In this document: one piece after another, positions 18,578 through 26,997 of the stretch
Numbering within the stretch: position 1 is the stretch's first letter
Layout of the letters: every line of letters begins with the position of its first letter
Source: Streptococcus sanguinis
GTDB lineage: Bacteria; Bacillota; Bacilli; Lactobacillales; Streptococcaceae
Direction: 5' to 3'
DNA: 64,000 bases
Assembly: GCF_900475275.1 (NCBI RefSeq)
Contig: NZ_LS483364.1
Coordinates: forward strand, 372,001 to 436,000
Notes under the pieces: generated by a model
The model's database searches: none
Told to the model about the DNA's origin: nothing
What the model saw: the letters and a program-made list of their open reading frames with translations, nothing else
Position numbers and translations under genes: made by a program

Positions 18578-19326
18578 TGACACGATATAAAGCGATTATT
18601 TCCTATGATGGTTATGGATTTGCTGGCTTTCAGCGACAGCCCCATGCCAGAAGTGTTCAGGAAGAGATTGAAAAGACCCTGACCCGTATCAATAAAGGCC
18701 AGCCTGTGGTGATTCATGGAGCAGGTCGGACCGACAGCGGTGTCCATGCTCTGGGACAGGTACTGCATTTTGATTTACCGAAGGAACGGGATGAAGAGAA
18801 ATTGCGTTTTGCCTTGGATACCCAGACGCCGGAAGATATTGATTTTATTAGTGTGGAGCGGGTATCGGATGATTTTCACTCTCGCTACAATAAGCACAGC
18901 AAAACCTATGAATTTTTGGTGGACATTGGCCGGCCTAAAAATCCTATGATGCGCCATTATGCTACGCATTATCCTTATCCTTTGGAGCTGAGTCTGATAG
19001 AAGAGGCGATTGCTCAGTTAGAGGGGGCGCATGATTTTACAGGATTTACGGCTTCGGGGACCAGTGTGGAAGACAAGGTTCGGACCATTACCGAGGCCAA
19101 GGTTTGCTATGATGCAGAGCGGAATTTTCTGGTCTTTACTTTTTCGGGCAATGGCTTTCTTTACAAGCAGATCCGCAATATGGTCGGCACCCTGCTCAAG
19201 ATTGGAAACAAGCGAATGCCGGTAGAGCAGATTCAGAGGATTTTAGCGGAGAAAGATCGCCATCTGGCAGGACCAACAGCTGGTCCAAACGGCCTTTATC
19301 TAAAGGAGATTCGTTATGAAGAATAA
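18577..19326 (+). CDS. truA: tRNA pseudouridine(38-40) synthase TruA
   Basis: A 249-residue enzyme that converts uridines 38, 39 and 40 in the anticodon stem of many tRNAs. The catalytic aspartate is D53 in [12 protein letters not shown]. The N-terminal [20 protein letters not shown] and the C-terminal [17 protein letters not shown] motifs are intact, and length is normal. The ATG has no Shine-Dalgarno sequence but lies at the predicted transcription start. It overlaps the kinase gene by 11 bases, so truA, the kinase and the ECF gene form one operon. Confidence 0.96.
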   Translation: MTRYKAIISYDGYGFAGFQRQPHARSVQEEIEKTLTRINKGQPVVIHGAGRTDSGVHALGQVLHFDLPKERDEEKLRFALDTQTPEDIDFISVERVSDDFHSRYNKHSKTYEFLVDIGRPKNPMMRHYATHYPYPLELSLIEEAIAQLEGAHDFTGFTASGTSVEDKVRTITEAKVCYDAERNFLVFTFSGNGFLYKQIRNMVGTLLKIGNKRMPVEQIQRILAEKDRHLAGPTAGPNGLYLKEIRYEE

Positions 19327-20086
19327 GTTGATTTTAGCCCTTTCAGGCAATGATATTTTCAGCGGTGGCGGACTGCACGCTGATTTGACTACCTATACAG
19401 TCAATGGTCTGCATGGGTTTGTAGCTGTGACTTGTCTGACGGCTATGACCGATAAGGGATTTGAGGTCATCCCAGTTGAGGAAGAGGTTTTTGCCCAGCA
19501 GTTATCTAGTCTCAAGGATGTTCCTTTTTCTGCTATTAAGATAGGGCTTTTACCCAATCTGGAAATAGCAGAGCAGGCATTGGCTTTTGTCAAGCAGCAT
19601 GCGGATATACCAGTAGTCCTGGATCCTGTTCTGGTCTGCAAGGAAAATCATGACTTGGAAGTCAGTGCTCTGAGAGAAGAAATCATCAAGTTTTTCCCTC
19701 ATGTCAGCATCATTACGCCAAATCTAGCAGAAGCTCAGCTATTGACCCAAAAAGAAATCAAAAGTCTGGAGAATATGCAGGCTGCAGCCAAGGAATTCTA
19801 TGATTTAGGGACCAAGCATGTGGTGATTAAGGGCGGCAATCGCTTAAGCAAGGAGCGGGCGGTGGATGTTTACTATGACGGCCGAGATTTTGAGGTCATG
19901 GAATCGCCAGTGCTGGCCAGCAACAATACCGGAGCAGGCTGCACATTTGCTTCCAGCATTGCCAGTCAGCTGCTTCTAGGCAAGTCTCCACTTGCAGCAG
20001 TTCAATTGTCTAAAGATTTTGTTTACCGAGCGATTCAGCGCTCAGATCAATATGGGGTAGTTCAGTATGAGAAATCATCAAGTTAA
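19316..20086 (+). CDS. pyridoxine / hydroxymethylpyrimidine kinase (ThiD/PdxK-like)
   Basis: A 256-residue ribokinase-fold kinase of the ThiD/PdxK group. Visible motifs are [17 protein letters not shown] at the N-terminus, the [10 protein letters not shown] segment, and the C-terminal anion-hole motif [17 protein letters not shown] (about 202-218). It phosphorylates pyridoxine-type vitamers or HMP. Streptococci lack most thiamine and B6 synthesis, so it probably traps imported vitamer. The N-terminus has GNDIFSGGG where classic ThiD has GxDxSGGAG. It overlaps truA by 11 bases and the following ECF S component by 20, which points to a shared salvage role. Confidence 0.85.
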   Translation: MKNKLILALSGNDIFSGGGLHADLTTYTVNGLHGFVAVTCLTAMTDKGFEVIPVEEEVFAQQLSSLKDVPFSAIKIGLLPNLEIAEQALAFVKQHADIPVVLDPVLVCKENHDLEVSALREEIIKFFPHVSIITPNLAEAQLLTQKEIKSLENMQAAAKEFYDLGTKHVVIKGGNRLSKERAVDVYYDGRDFEVMESPVLASNNTGAGCTFASSIASQLLLGKSPLAAVQLSKDFVYRAIQRSDQYGVVQYEKSSS

Positions 20087-20549
20087 AAAATTAGTTATCT
20101 TAGCTTTTATCACAGCTCTATCTGTGGTTTTGGGGAATTTTTTAAAAATCCCAACTCCGACAGGCTTTTTGACCTTGTTGGATGCAGGGATTTATTTTGC
20201 AGCCTTCTACTTTGGCCGCAAGGAAGCGGCTATTGTCGGAGGTCTTTCAGGCTTTTTGATTGATATGATTGCTGGCTATCCTCAGTGGATGATTTTCAGT
20301 CTGATTTGCCACGGACTTCAGGGGTTCTTTGCTGGCTTTGAGGGCAAGAAACGCTACCTTGGGCTGGTCTTGGCTGCAGTAGCTATGGTCGGTGGCTATG
20401 CCCTCTTTGGTAGTATTATGAATGGTGTCGGGGCTGCCCTAGCCGAAATCTTAAGTAATTTTATGCAGAATGCTTTTGGTTTAGCAGTCGGTTTTGCCCT
20501 CTACAAAGCCTTCCCAGAGGGTTTGAAAAAGACAGTCGCAGTGAAATAA
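20067..20549 (+). CDS. ECF transporter S component (probable vitamin B6 or pyrimidine vitamer)
   Basis: A 160-residue, very hydrophobic protein with five or six membrane helices. It is small, basic at the N-terminus, and carries the small-residue helix pattern (LGNFLKIPTPTGFLTLLDAGIYFAAFYFG) typical of ECF S components. It would bind substrate and share the common EcfAAT energising module encoded elsewhere. The gene overlaps the PdxK/ThiD-like kinase by 20 bases, so the substrate is likely the vitamer that kinase phosphorylates. This assignment is from context, not from a specificity motif. Confidence 0.8.
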   Translation: MRNHQVKKLVILAFITALSVVLGNFLKIPTPTGFLTLLDAGIYFAAFYFGRKEAAIVGGLSGFLIDMIAGYPQWMIFSLICHGLQGFFAGFEGKKRYLGLVLAAVAMVGGYALFGSIMNGVGAALAEILSNFMQNAFGLAVGFALYKAFPEGLKKTVAVK

Positions 20550-20561
20550 ACGAGGTGAGAC

Positions 20562-21125
20562 ATGGACTTAGCTAAGATTGGAGCGGAAACTCGTCAGATT
20601 GTTCTAGATGTTTTGGACAAGGCTGCCTTGGTTGAGGGAGATATTTTTGTTCTGGGTCTATCCTCCAGCGAGGTTGTCGGAGGACATATCGGTCAGGATT
20701 CCAGTCTGGAAGTCGGACAGGTCATTGTCAAAACCATATTGGATGTCTTAGAAGAGAAAGGTATCTTCCTAGCAGTTCAGGGATGTGAGCATCTCAATCG
20801 CGCCCTCGTAGTCGAAAGAGCCTTGGCGGATAAGAAAGATTTAGAAATTGTCAATGTTCTGCCTACTCTTCATGCTGGAGGCAGCGGTCAGCTAGCGGCT
20901 TTTCAATACATGAAGGATCCTGTTGAGGTAGAGTTTATTGTCGCTCAGGCGGGGCTGGATATTGGCGATACTGCTATCGGCATGCATGTCAAGCACGTGC
21001 AGATTCCTATCCGACCGATTCTCAAGGAATTGGGAGCTGCCCATGTCACGGCTTTAGCCAGCCGTCCCAAGCTAATCGGCGGCGCCAGAGCGGCCTATAC
21101 AGAGGATAAAATCAGGAAGGGATAA
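20562..21125 (+). CDS. TIGR01440/DUF436 family protein
   Basis: A 187-residue cytoplasmic protein of the DUF436 (TIGR01440) family, found in Firmicutes. It has the conserved opening helix with [33 protein letters not shown] and central [18 protein letters not shown] and [16 protein letters not shown] blocks. Function is unknown. It begins 12 bases after the ECF gene with a GAGGTGAGAC site and so belongs to the truA operon. Confidence 0.85.
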   Translation: MDLAKIGAETRQIVLDVLDKAALVEGDIFVLGLSSSEVVGGHIGQDSSLEVGQVIVKTILDVLEEKGIFLAVQGCEHLNRALVVERALADKKDLEIVNVLPTLHAGGSGQLAAFQYMKDPVEVEFIVAQAGLDIGDTAIGMHVKHVQIPIRPILKELGAAHVTALASRPKLIGGARAAYTEDKIRKG

Positions 21126-21139
21126 AAGGAAAAATAATT

Positions 21140-21167
21140 TTGAAAAAAACTCTAATTATGCTATAAT
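21140..21167 (+). promoter_or_regulatory. tig promoter
   Basis: TTGAAA (21140-21145), 16 bases, TATAAT (21162-21167), 38 bases ahead of the tig ATG. Confidence 0.8.
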
Positions 21168-21204
21168 GGGTTGTATTCAATAAATTTTAAGGAGAAATGA
21201 CAGA

Positions 21205-22488
21205 ATGTCTGTATCATTTGAAAACAAAGAAACAAATCGCGGCCTTTTGACTTTTAGCATCAGTCAAGAGAAAATCAAGCCTGCCTTGGACCGTGTATTT
21301 AACTCAGTAAAAAAAGATATTGCTGTACCAGGTTTCCGTAAAGGTCGCCTTCCACGTGCTATCTTCAACCAACGTTTTGGTGAAGAAGCCCTCTACCAAG
21401 ATGCGTTGAACGCTCTTCTTCCAGAAGCATACGAAGCGGCTGTCAAAGAAGCGGGTATCGAAGTAGTTGCTCAGCCTCAGTTTGATGTCGAGTCTATGGA
21501 AAAAGGTCAAGACTGGGTTATCAAAGCTGAAGTAGTCACTAAGCCAGAAGTTAAGCTGGGTGCTTACAAAGACTTGGAAGTAACTGTTGAAGCTACTAAA
21601 GAAGTGACTGACGCTGAAGTAGATGAGCGCATTGAGCGTGAGCGCAACAACTTGGCTGAGTTGGTTCTCAAAGAAGGTCCAGCAGCTGACGGTGATACAG
21701 TTGTGATTGACTTTGTTGGATCTGTTGACGGAGTTGAATTTGACGGCGGCAAGGGTGACAACTTCTCACTTGGACTGGGCAGCGGTCAATTCATCCCAGG
21801 ATTTGAAGAGCAGTTGGTTGGTCACAGTGCAGGTGAAACAGTGGACGTTGTCGTAACCTTCCCAGAAGACTACCAAGCAGAAGACTTGGCAGGCAAGGAA
21901 GCTAAGTTTGTGACAACTATTCACGAAGTTAAAGAAAAAGAAGTTCCAGCATTGGACGACGAACTTGCAAAAGATATCGACGAAGAAGTGGAAACGCTTG
22001 ATGAGCTGAAAGAAAAGTACCGCAAAGAATTGTCAGAAGCTAAGGAAACAGCTTATAAGGATGCGGTAGAAGCAGCAGCTATTGATCAAGCAGTAGCAAA
22101 CGCGGAAATCGTTGACTTGCCAGCAGAAATGGTCCACGAAGAAGTGCACCGCGCTGTTAATGAATTCTTAGGCAATATGCAACGCCAAGGAATCTCACCT
22201 GACATGTACTTCCAAATCACTGGCACTACTCAGGAAGACTTGCACAAGCAATACGAAGCAGATGCTGAGTCACGCACTAAGACAAACCTTGTCGTAGAAG
22301 CTGTTGCTAAGGCAGAAGGTTTTGAAGCTAGCGCAGAAGAAATCGAAGCAGAAGTAACTTCATTGGCTACAGACTACAACATGGAAGTAGAACGTGTTCG
22401 TCAATTGCTGTCAGAAGATATGCTGAAACACGACATCGCTATCAAGAAAGCTGTCGAAGTGATTACTAGCACTGCGAAAGTGAAATAA
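21205..22488 (+). CDS. tig: trigger factor, ribosome-associated chaperone / prolyl isomerase
   Basis: A 427-residue trigger factor (RopA in streptococci). It docks at the ribosome exit tunnel and shields nascent chains. The ribosome-binding domain has the signature [14 protein letters not shown] (about 44-57). The FKBP-type isomerase domain covers about 150-245 ([39 protein letters not shown] region), and the helical arms follow. In several streptococci it also affects secretion of virulence factors and competence. Single gene with its own promoter and terminator. Confidence 0.97.
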   Translation: MSVSFENKETNRGLLTFSISQEKIKPALDRVFNSVKKDIAVPGFRKGRLPRAIFNQRFGEEALYQDALNALLPEAYEAAVKEAGIEVVAQPQFDVESMEKGQDWVIKAEVVTKPEVKLGAYKDLEVTVEATKEVTDAEVDERIERERNNLAELVLKEGPAADGDTVVIDFVGSVDGVEFDGGKGDNFSLGLGSGQFIPGFEEQLVGHSAGETVDVVVTFPEDYQAEDLAGKEAKFVTTIHEVKEKEVPALDDELAKDIDEEVETLDELKEKYRKELSEAKETAYKDAVEAAAIDQAVANAEIVDLPAEMVHEEVHRAVNEFLGNMQRQGISPDMYFQITGTTQEDLHKQYEADAESRTKTNLVVEAVAKAEGFEASAEEIEAEVTSLATDYNMEVERVRQLLSEDMLKHDIAIKKAVEVITSTAKVK

Positions 22489-22515
22489 GCTTCATCATTC
22501 AAAACGATATCATTT

Positions 22516-22547
22516 GAAACTAGTGTATAAATGCACTAGTTTCTTTT
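22516..22547 (+). terminator. tig terminator
   Basis: GAAACTAGTG pairs perfectly with CACTAGTTTC across an 8-base loop, followed by TTTT. Confidence 0.85.
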
Positions 22548-22580
22548 GTACTTGTTCCGTGATTTTTCCTGGATTTTCTT

Positions 22581-22609
22581 TTGACGAAAATAGAAATTTA
22601 TCGTACAAT
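22581..22609 (+). promoter_or_regulatory. rpoE promoter
   Basis: TTGACG (22581-22586), 17 bases, TACAAT (22604-22609). Confidence 0.8.
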
Positions 22610-22672
22610 AGAAAGTAGCGAAAAATTGCAAGAGGGCGACAAGCCTTTACTTAATCTTAAAGGAGATCAACT

Positions 22673-23263
22673 TTGGAATTAGAAGTATTTGCTGGACAGG
22701 AAAAAAGTGAGCTTTCTATGATTGAAGTGGCGCGTGCCATTTTGGAAGCCCGCGGCCGCGACCATGAGATGTATTTTAATGATCTGGTCAATGAAATTCA
22801 AAACTATCTGGGAAAATCAAACAGTGAGATTCGTGATTCTCTGCCTTTATTCTACACAGAACTCAATGTAGACGGCAGCTTTATTCCGCTGGGAGATAAT
22901 AAATGGGGCCTGCGTTCATGGTATGCCATCGACGAAGTGGATGAAGAGATCATCGCCTTGGAAGAGACTGATGAGGACGACGCACCTAAGAAACGTAAGA
23001 AGAAACGCGTCAATGCCTTTATGGATGGCGACGAGGATGCCATTGACTACAGCGATGACGATCCAGAAGATGAGGACGGCTACGAAGCAGATCCAGCTCT
23101 CTCATACGATGAGGAAAATCCAGACGATGAGAAGAATGAAGTGGAAGCTTACGATGCTGAAATCAACGAAATCGCTCCGGATGATCTAGGTGAAGAAGTC
23201 GAACTCAACGAAGAAGATGACGACTACTCTGATGAAGATACGGAGACTGAAGAGGAAGAATAA
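22673..23263 (+). CDS. rpoE: DNA-directed RNA polymerase delta subunit
   Basis: A 196-residue delta subunit, found only in Firmicutes. The N-terminal folded domain (about 1-90) has [28 protein letters not shown] and contacts polymerase. The C-terminal half is an extremely acidic, disordered tail that speeds polymerase release and recycling. A KKRKKKRV patch at about 104-111 precedes the acid tail. Start is TTG 22673 behind AAAGGAGATC. Own promoter and a strong terminator. Confidence 0.96.
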   Translation: MELEVFAGQEKSELSMIEVARAILEARGRDHEMYFNDLVNEIQNYLGKSNSEIRDSLPLFYTELNVDGSFIPLGDNKWGLRSWYAIDEVDEEIIALEETDEDDAPKKRKKKRVNAFMDGDEDAIDYSDDDPEDEDGYEADPALSYDEENPDDEKNEVEAYDAEINEIAPDDLGEEVELNEEDDDYSDEDTETEEEE

Positions 23264-23270
23264 ATCAACC

Positions 23271-23307
23271 AAAAGAAACAAGGGATTTCGTCCCTTGTTT
23301 CTTTTAA
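23271..23307 (+). terminator. rpoE terminator
   Basis: A 15-bp perfect stem: AAAAGAAACAAGGGA (23271-23285) with TCCCTTGTTTCTTTT (23291-23305), loop TTTCG. Confidence 0.9.
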
Positions 23308-23383
23308 TATTCCTTGAAATATGAGTTCGGAAGGTGTAGAATACTAATAAAATTTAACAAAGAAAAGATGGAGGTATGCTGTT

Positions 23384-24067
23384 ATGAAATTTGTCATTGA
23401 TAAGAGTCTGGGTGAACTAGGCATAAAAAGTGTTGCTATCGGGATTGCCAAGAATGTTAATCCGCATGCAGAACTGTCTCCTTCATTTCTAAAAAAGAAA
23501 AAGGAAATGGAAGACTGGGCTCTGGCTTGCGACTTGGATGAGGTGCTTGAGTCGCCAGTGGTTCAAGGTTATATAGAGATACTGCAGCGCGTAGGTCGCA
23601 GTGTCAAGAAAAATCCTCCGACGGTTCCTGCTCTGATTCGCAATATCCAGCACCGAGGCTCGCTCCCTCGTATTAATAGCATTATTGATATTTATAATGT
23701 CGAAGCCCTACATTCTCTACTGGCTATTGGTGGGCATGATTTTGATAAGATTGAAGGTCAGATAGAATTCACCGTAAGCCAAAAGGAAGATGTTTTTCTG
23801 CCTATTTTGTCCAAGGAGAAGCATGTTGCCAAGACGGACTATGTCTATCGGGATGCCAAAGGCATTTTGGCTTGGCTGGATGTCCGTGACAGCGAGTATT
23901 ATAAGTTTGATGAGGAGACCAAGGATGCCATTTTCATCATTCAGGGGAATGCCAATACCTCTGTCGAAATGCGTCTGGAAGCCTTGGAACGAATCCGACA
24001 TGATTTAGCAGAGTGCATGCCTGATGTAGAATTTGAAACACATGTCATCAGTATTGAGGAAAATTAA
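23384..24067 (+). CDS. B3/B4 tRNA-binding domain protein
   Basis: A 227-residue stand-alone protein of the B3/4 family, related to the B3-B4 domain of the phenylalanyl-tRNA synthetase beta chain, which has an editing role. It shows the RNIQHRGSLPRINSIIDIYNVEALHSLLAIGGHD and YRDAKGILAWLDVRDSEYYK blocks typical of the family. A trans-editing or tRNA-binding role is inferred. Its last 54 bp, minus the stop, recur at 26731-26784 beyond the next two genes, so the 3' end of this gene has been duplicated. Confidence 0.85.
   Translation: MKFVIDKSLGELGIKSVAIGIAKNVNPHAELSPSFLKKKKEMEDWALACDLDEVLESPVVQGYIEILQRVGRSVKKNPPTVPALIRNIQHRGSLPRINSIIDIYNVEALHSLLAIGGHDFDKIEGQIEFTVSQKEDVFLPILSKEKHVAKTDYVYRDAKGILAWLDVRDSEYYKFDEETKDAIFIIQGNANTSVEMRLEALERIRHDLAECMPDVEFETHVISIEEN
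24002..24055 (+). repeat. direct repeat copy 1 (3' end of B3/4 gene)
   Basis: A 54-base stretch matching 26731-26784 at 53 of 54 positions (one T/C difference). Weaker similarity extends upstream for about 25 bases. Confidence 0.9.
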
Positions 24068-24106
24068 CTGGAATAGGCTTTCCAATTTTGATTTTCACTG
24101 ACTAGC

Positions 24107-24133
24107 AGCTTCCTGTTTTTAGGGAGCTTTTTT
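24107..24133 (+). terminator. terminator after the B3/4 gene
   Basis: AGCTTCCT pairs with AGGGAGCT (one G-T pair), followed by six T residues. It closely resembles the pyrG attenuator hairpin at 26875-26896. Confidence 0.8.
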
Positions 24134-24262
24134 GCATGCTTTTGATTTCTTTTGTCAGAGTCGTGGTTGAAATAATGAGAAATGAGCACAGTTTGCTTTT
24201 CTGAAAATAGGAGACATTACTCAATAAAAAATGGTATAATAAACAAAGAAAAGGAGCGTGCG

Positions 24263-24964
24263 ATGACAGAAACACTACTAGAAGCTAAATCAATCAGCAA
24301 AAAATATGAGGATGAGTATGTTCTGCAGAATACGGATCTAAAAATTGATCAGGGGCAGTTTGTAGCAATCTTGGGTCACAGTGGCTCAGGAAAGTCAACG
24401 ATGCTGAATATCCTATCTTCTCTATTGAAACCAAGTTCTGGACAGGTCTTATACAAAGGAAAGGAGATAGGTCAGCTGAGTAAATCAGCAGTGGCTAAGT
24501 TTAGGAGAGAAGACATTGGTTTGGTCTTTCAGCACTATATGTTAATTCCTAATCTGACAGTGGAGGAGAATATTCAGCTGGGCAGCAAGTATGCCGCAGA
24601 AGCAGCAGACCTAGAAGAATTGGCTTCGCTATTGGGAATTGAGAAGCTTTTGAACAAATACCCTCATCAGCTGTCGGGTGGTGAGCAGCAGAGAGTCTGC
24701 ATTGCCAGAGCCGTGATCAAGAAACCGGCTGTTTTATTCTGTGACGAGGCGACAGGCGCTCTGGACAGCGAAAATAGTAAGAACATTATTGTTTTATTGC
24801 ATGCTATCAAGCAAACCTACGGAACCAGTATCCTTTTTACGACACATAATCGAGAAATTGCCAGAACAGCTGACCGAATACTGCTCTTAGAAGATGGTCG
24901 TATTGTTAGGGACGACATGAATATGGAGAAGTTGTCGCCGAATCAAATGAGTTGGGAGATTTAA
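24263..24964 (+). CDS. ABC transporter ATP-binding protein (MacB/LolD-like)
   Basis: A 233-residue ATPase paired with an FtsX-type permease. It has Walker A GHSGSGKST, signature LSGGEQQRV and Walker B AVLFCDEATGALD, where Cys replaces the usual Leu and Ala the usual Pro. I chose ATG 24263 behind AAAGGAGCGTG. The frame is open back to 24182 but has no support there. A -10-like TATAAT lies at 24235-24240. It is separated by one base from the permease. Substrate unknown; related systems act on antimicrobial peptides, lipoproteins or membrane lipids. Confidence 0.9.
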   Translation: MTETLLEAKSISKKYEDEYVLQNTDLKIDQGQFVAILGHSGSGKSTMLNILSSLLKPSSGQVLYKGKEIGQLSKSAVAKFRREDIGLVFQHYMLIPNLTVEENIQLGSKYAAEAADLEELASLLGIEKLLNKYPHQLSGGEQQRVCIARAVIKKPAVLFCDEATGALDSENSKNIIVLLHAIKQTYGTSILFTTHNREIARTADRILLLEDGRIVRDDMNMEKLSPNQMSWEI

Positions 24965-24965
24965 T

Positions 24966-26672
24966 ATGGATTTGCTGTTTAAATATCTATCCAAAGACTT
25001 TTTTGCTAAGAAGACCATAGTGTCTATTCTATCTCTGATTATAATCTTCACTTCCTTTATGTTCTTCTTCGTTCATTTTGCGATTGATGCCAATATACTT
25101 CGTTTAGGTGGAGAGCAATTATCAGGCAATGAGGCTAATTATTTCACAGCTTTGAAAAGTAATCAACTCTTAATCAGAAACATTACTGTCGCCATGGTAG
25201 CCATTTTCTCCCTCATTTTATCCTTATTCATCAGAGGGACGCTCCAAAGAAATCAAGTACAGCTGGCCCAGCTGATGTCCCTTGGCTTTTCCTTCTCCAG
25301 TATGCTGGCAAGCTATGCGCTATTAATTAGTGGGTTATCCTTAATCAGTTCTTTGCTTGGCTTAGTCTTGGGCTTCTGGGGCTCTGATATTCTCCTTTCT
25401 GCTAATAGCCAGACCTATCTCGTTCAAGGGTTGAGTAAAGGACTTTCTCTGCAGTCGGTTATGACGGGAACCCTCTTCCTAAGTCTTTTCCTAGGAGCTC
25501 TTACTTATCTGGCGGGACTGACAGTGAGAAAGACAGATTTGGCTTTAATGATGAAACAGACAGATGGAAAAAGCATCCGCCCCGGCTTAATGGAGAAGCT
25601 GATTCAAAAGCTGCCGATGAAGCATAAATTCAAATTTAAACTAACTCTAAATCATTTCAGCACCTTAGGTCTCTTGTTGGTTGCGATTGTTACGTTTAGT
25701 ATCATGTTTGTCTTAAGCTTGTCTCTGACTTTTAGCTCCTCTAAAATCCTTGAATCTCAGAAGGAAGGCCGGCACTATTCTTATGAAATCAGCTATGATA
25801 ACTACCAAAAGGAGGAGGCTAAGCCAGCTTCAGATTCTGTAACCTATCTGAGATACGATGTTGAGCTAATGATAAAAGGCGAAACTATAGCCTATCAGGC
25901 CCTTTCGTTTACAAGCCAAAATGAATTATTTCAGCTGATTGGCAGTAAGGGAGAAATCCTAGATCCCACACAAGGTGTCTTTGTAAATCCTGAGTTGCGA
26001 GAGAATTATGGTCTTAAAGTTGGGGATACTCTAGAGTTAATAGTAAAGGGAAAGCGACATCAGATAAAGATCGCTGGATTTGCGGAGAATGCTGATTTAA
26101 AGACAATATATATTCCCAAAGACCAAGCATCCGCCATGGTAGATGAGACTAATGATATTTTTAATGGTAGATTGACCAATAAGCCTCAAGAAAAAGGTGA
26201 AGGAAAAGTTCGCTCCCTAGAGGAAAAATTATCAGCTGTACAAAGAAGTCAGACCTCCAACAAAGCAAGCGCTATTATCAACCAAAGTATCGGTGTCATA
26301 ACGGGATGTTTATTGATTTACCTAGCAGTGTTTATCGGTTTGAATGGTAATATGAAGACTCTATTGATGTTTGATTTACTAGGATATGAGGAGAGAGAGG
26401 TTTATCGTATCCTGCTTAACCCCTACATTGTGATCAGCAATCTACTTTTCTTGCTCACTCTGCCTGTGGCCATCTATGCTGCAAGGAATATCCAGATTAT
26501 GACTTCTCTTCAGACAGGGGATTATATGCCATTCCAGCTCAACTGGATTACCTTTGTTTATATGTTTGTCATCTTGAATGCCCTGTACTTTATTATTAGA
26601 TTTTTATTTATTCAAAAGGTTAAAAAAATCAGAGATGATAATCGGCAGGCAGAATTCTTATCAGAATGGTGA
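24966..26672 (+). CDS. FtsX-like ABC transporter permease
   Basis: A 568-residue permease. Helix 1 (about 15-37) is followed by a group of three helices (about 70-90, 112-135, 160-180), a re-entry helix near 225-250, an extracytoplasmic segment (about 255-435) and three terminal helices (about 440-460, 485-505, 520-545). This resembles the MacB/FtsX plan with the second FtsX domain at the C-terminus. It pairs with the ATPase one base upstream. There is no sensor kinase alongside, unlike Bce-type systems. The pair lies between two copies of the end of the B3/4 gene. Confidence 0.85.
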   Translation: MDLLFKYLSKDFFAKKTIVSILSLIIIFTSFMFFFVHFAIDANILRLGGEQLSGNEANYFTALKSNQLLIRNITVAMVAIFSLILSLFIRGTLQRNQVQLAQLMSLGFSFSSMLASYALLISGLSLISSLLGLVLGFWGSDILLSANSQTYLVQGLSKGLSLQSVMTGTLFLSLFLGALTYLAGLTVRKTDLALMMKQTDGKSIRPGLMEKLIQKLPMKHKFKFKLTLNHFSTLGLLLVAIVTFSIMFVLSLSLTFSSSKILESQKEGRHYSYEISYDNYQKEEAKPASDSVTYLRYDVELMIKGETIAYQALSFTSQNELFQLIGSKGEILDPTQGVFVNPELRENYGLKVGDTLELIVKGKRHQIKIAGFAENADLKTIYIPKDQASAMVDETNDIFNGRLTNKPQEKGEGKVRSLEEKLSAVQRSQTSNKASAIINQSIGVITGCLLIYLAVFIGLNGNMKTLLMFDLLGYEEREVYRILLNPYIVISNLLFLLTLPVAIYAARNIQIMTSLQTGDYMPFQLNWITFVYMFVILNALYFIIRFLFIQKVKKIRDDNRQAEFLSEW

Positions 26673-26700
26673 GAAGTAGTATGAAGATTTTTAAGGTAAG

Positions 26701-26799
26701 GAGTCGGAAGTCTTGAAAGAAATCCGTCACGATTTAGCAGAGTGCATGCCTGATGTAGAATTCGAAACACATGTCATCAGTATTAGTGAAAATGGATGA
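26701..26799 (+). pseudogene. duplicated 3' fragment of the B3/4 gene
   Basis: In frame with the parent gene this stretch reads ESEVLKEIRHDLAECMPDV and on to ISENG-stop, against the parent's ending at ISIEEN. It has no start, no ribosome site and only about 33 codons. It is a remnant created when the region was duplicated. Confidence 0.8.
26731..26784 (+). repeat. direct repeat copy 2
   Basis: Partner of 24002-24055, 53 of 54 bases identical, 2729 bases apart. The pair brackets the ABC/FtsX genes. Confidence 0.9.
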
Positions 26800-26816
26800 A
26801 AACCGAATGAAATCAT

Positions 26817-26856
26817 TTGACAATTTTTTAGGTTTGCGATATCATACTGTTCGGGC
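26817..26856 (+). promoter_or_regulatory. pyrG promoter with GGGC initiation site
   Basis: TTGACA (26817-26822), exactly 17 bases, TATCAT (26840-26845), then 7 bases to GGGC (26853-26856). Transcripts starting GGGC are the hallmark of CTP-sensitive reiterative initiation at Gram-positive pyrG genes. Confidence 0.85.
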
Positions 26857-26908
26857 ACCTCTTTTAGAGGTCAGAGCTTCCTGTTTCCAGGGAGCTATTT
26901 TTCTTTTT
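26857..26908 (+). promoter_or_regulatory. pyrG leader attenuator (terminator hairpin)
   Basis: A small hairpin, ACCTC-TTTTA-GAGGT (26857-26871), precedes a terminator, AGCTTCCTG-TTTC-CAGGGAGCT (26875-26896), with a T-rich tail. When CTP is low, extra G residues added at the 5' end could pair with the pyrimidine-rich CCTCTTTT or CTTCCT segments and block the terminator, as described for Bacillus subtilis and studied in Lactococcus. Confidence 0.75.
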
Positions 26909-26948
26909 CGGACAGATTATGGAAAATCCTCCTATGGCTAAGTTTCCA

Positions 26949-26971
26949 GCAACTGTGATGCTTGCTGGAAC
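26949..26971. repeat. inverted repeat just upstream of pyrG
   Basis: CCAGCAA-N9-TTGCTGG, a perfect 7-bp stem between the attenuator and the ribosome site. Role unknown. Confidence 0.4.
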
Positions 26972-26997
26972 GAATTGTTTTATGAAAAGGAGCACGT

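Noticed and set aside
24966..26672. Bce-type bacitracin module
   Set aside because: The permease is FtsX-like but there is no intramembrane-sensing kinase or regulator next to it, and the permease is shorter than BceB.
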